Of a DNA stretch of 64,000 nucleotides, positions 62,857-64,000 are shown in pieces. The number at the start of each line of letters is the position of its first letter. The first letter of the stretch is position 1. Made by a program: the position numbers and the translations under genes. The notes below the pieces were generated by a model. It was not told the origin of the DNA. It searched no databases and saw nothing but the letters and a program-made list of their open reading frames with translations. Origin of the DNA: Cognatishimia sp. F0-27 (GTDB lineage: Bacteria; Pseudomonadota; Alphaproteobacteria; Rhodobacterales; Rhodobacteraceae); the NCBI RefSeq assembly GCF_020667845.1, contig NZ_JAFMPQ010000014.1, forward strand, positions 45,321 through 109,320. Reading direction: 5' to 3'.

Positions 62857-63909
62857 ATGCAACAGGACGTCCAACAAACGGTCCAGCCGGCCCCCGTCGC
62901 GGCACAGCCCCGCAAGGGGATGCTCTCCAAGGCGCTGGCCGGGGGAGCCATCTGGGGCTTCATCGTGCTGGAGTTGATCTTCTTCTCCATCGCCGGCGAA
63001 TACCTTTCGCTGTCCGACAAGGCCTTCATGGACTGGGAGAACATGCTGCTCCTGCTCAAGCAATCGGCCCCCATCGGCATCATCGCGATGGGCATGACGC
63101 TGGTGATGGTGAACGGCAATATCGACCTCTCCGTCGGGGCCACCTTTGCCATCGCGGCCATCGTGTTGCTGGACAGCATGACATGGCCGATCTTCGCCGG
63201 TCTGGGCGACTGGGTGATCCCGGTTGCGTGGCTTCTGGCGCTGGTGACCGGTGCCCTGCTCGGGGCGCTCAACGGGCTGATCGTGTGGAAAACCGGGGTC
63301 GATGCCTTCATCGTCACGCTGGGCTCCATGCTTGGCTTTCGCGGCATCGTGTTCATGTTCAATGGCGAAAACCCCACCTCGCATCTCAACTGGACCCTGG
63401 TCGATTTTGCCGAGGCCGAGTTTCTGGGCCTTGCCACCGCTTCCTGGTTCCTGCTGGCGGTCACGCTGGCGGTCTGGTTCCTGATGGCGCGCACCGTGCA
63501 TGGTCGCAACGCCTATGCGATCGGTGACAACCGCGAAGCGGCGGTCAATGCCGGCATCCGGGTTGGGCCGCACATGATGATCAACTTTGCGATCATCGGC
63601 TTTCTCGCGGCGCTCTCGGCGGTGGTGTTCTACTCCGAAAGCGGCTCGGTCAATCCCAATGACGGACAGCTTTACGAGCTTTGGGTCATCACGGCCGTGG
63701 TGCTTGGCGGCACCAAGATCACCGGTGGCGCGGGCAACGTGATCGGCACCTTTGGCGGCGTGATCGCGATCCAGCTCCTGCGCAAGGGCCTTGGCCATAT
63801 CGGCGCGGATACATCGACGGTCAACCTGGTCATCGGGCTGATCCTGATCGCGGTGCTGATCCTCGACCGACAGTTGAACGTCAAAGGCAAGGAGGAGCTG
63901 AAGGTATGA
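62857..63909 (+). CDS. Sugar-type ABC transporter permease (RbsC-like)
   Basis: A 350-residue second permease, 17 bases after the first. A hydrophilic N-terminal tail of about 25 residues (QQDVQQTVQPAPVAAQPRKG) precedes the first helix. The family signature is MVNGNIDLSVGATFAIAAIV and the late loop is TAVVLGGTKITGGAGNVIGT. Its stop overlaps the ATPase start as ATGA. Confidence 0.94.
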   Translation: MQQDVQQTVQPAPVAAQPRKGMLSKALAGGAIWGFIVLELIFFSIAGEYLSLSDKAFMDWENMLLLLKQSAPIGIIAMGMTLVMVNGNIDLSVGATFAIAAIVLLDSMTWPIFAGLGDWVIPVAWLLALVTGALLGALNGLIVWKTGVDAFIVTLGSMLGFRGIVFMFNGENPTSHLNWTLVDFAEAEFLGLATASWFLLAVTLAVWFLMARTVHGRNAYAIGDNREAAVNAGIRVGPHMMINFAIIGFLAALSAVVFYSESGSVNPNDGQLYELWVITAVVLGGTKITGGAGNVIGTFGGVIAIQLLRKGLGHIGADTSTVNLVIGLILIAVLILDRQLNVKGKEELKV

Positions 63910-64000
63910 CCGATCCGGTGCTGCATCTCGATGATATCGTCAAGACCTTCCCCGGCGTGCGGGCGCTGGACGGGGTGTCCTTCTCCGTCATGCCCGGCGA
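63906..64000 (+). CDS. Sugar-type ABC transporter ATP-binding protein (3' end outside window)
   Basis: Only the first 31 codons are inside the window. They read MTDPVLHLDDIVKTFPGVRA then LDGVSFSVMPG, the standard opening of RbsA/XylG-type ATPases (L.l.gI.K.FPGV.AL..V.f.v..GE), just before Walker A. The start overlaps the permease stop by four bases. Whether it is a single- or double-domain ATPase cannot be seen. Confidence 0.88.
   Translation, partial: MTDPVLHLDDIVKTFPGVRALDGVSFSVMPG

Overview
The window is high-GC DNA from an alphaproteobacterium, most likely a Rhodobacterales (Roseobacter-group) species. The pointers are the tsaB-rimI pair beside a NifU-type scaffold gene, the hom-glpX-recJ run, a tRNA-Glu typical of the group, the dense catabolic ABC-transporter operons, and two copies of a hairpin-plus-GTATTT intergenic element that I recognise from this order. 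No transposase, prophage, CRISPR array or rRNA is visible.

Layout. 1-5000 (minus strand): a truncated BMP-family solute-binding protein, rimI and tsaB, a NifU-like Fe-S scaffold, a universal stress protein, a GNAT acetyltransferase and a class IV aminotransferase. 5373-12884 (plus): a stand-alone formate dehydrogenase alpha subunit flanked by the two hairpin repeats, then hom, glpX, recJ and tRNA-Glu. 13257-16508: a 1009-residue acidic protein with EF-hand-like loops and a duplicated C-terminal module. It is preceded by a perfect FNR-type box placed as in a class II FNR promoter and followed by a long inverted repeat.

16907-23813: a GntR-headed catabolic operon (DapA-like lyase, a 39-codon ORF, aldehyde dehydrogenase, a P5C-reductase-like protein, an MttB-superfamily methyltransferase, a DAO-type flavoenzyme). 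24050-36802: a peptide-type ABC importer leading into a hydrolase set (gamma-glutamyltransferase-like Ntn hydrolase, DUF1028 protein, amidase, M20 amidohydrolase, acetamidase/formamidase) with a second GntR gene inside. Together these look like uptake and stepwise amide-bond cleavage of an N-acylated or gamma-glutamylated, possibly N-methylated compound. The substrate cannot be read from sequence.

37046-43137: tamA-tamB for outer-membrane protein assembly. 43407-45779: a rhodanese, a second DAO flavoenzyme and a RidA protein. 45921-49113: the ATP-grasp / alpha-E / transglutaminase operon of a predicted but poorly characterised peptide-modification system, here without the Anbu-type peptidase that often accompanies it. 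49686-53015: a LysR regulator whose 3' end is partly duplicated downstream, accA, and a divergent LysE exporter / Lrp regulator pair.

53028-64000: a sugar- or polyol-type catabolic locus built around a divergent promoter at about 59.8 kb. Rightward run an RbsB-like binding protein, an SDR, two RbsC-like permeases and an ATPase cut by the window edge. Leftward runs an unusual regulator fusing a winged-helix domain to a full-length extracellular-type solute-binding domain with no signal peptide, followed by three more SDRs, a creatinase-like M24 protein that has lost a metal ligand, and an FMN-dependent alpha-hydroxy-acid oxidase. The shared promoter holds six TATCC-type half-sites spaced 10-11 bp apart. 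The regulator and this operator are, in my view, the best candidates for an undescribed system in the window.
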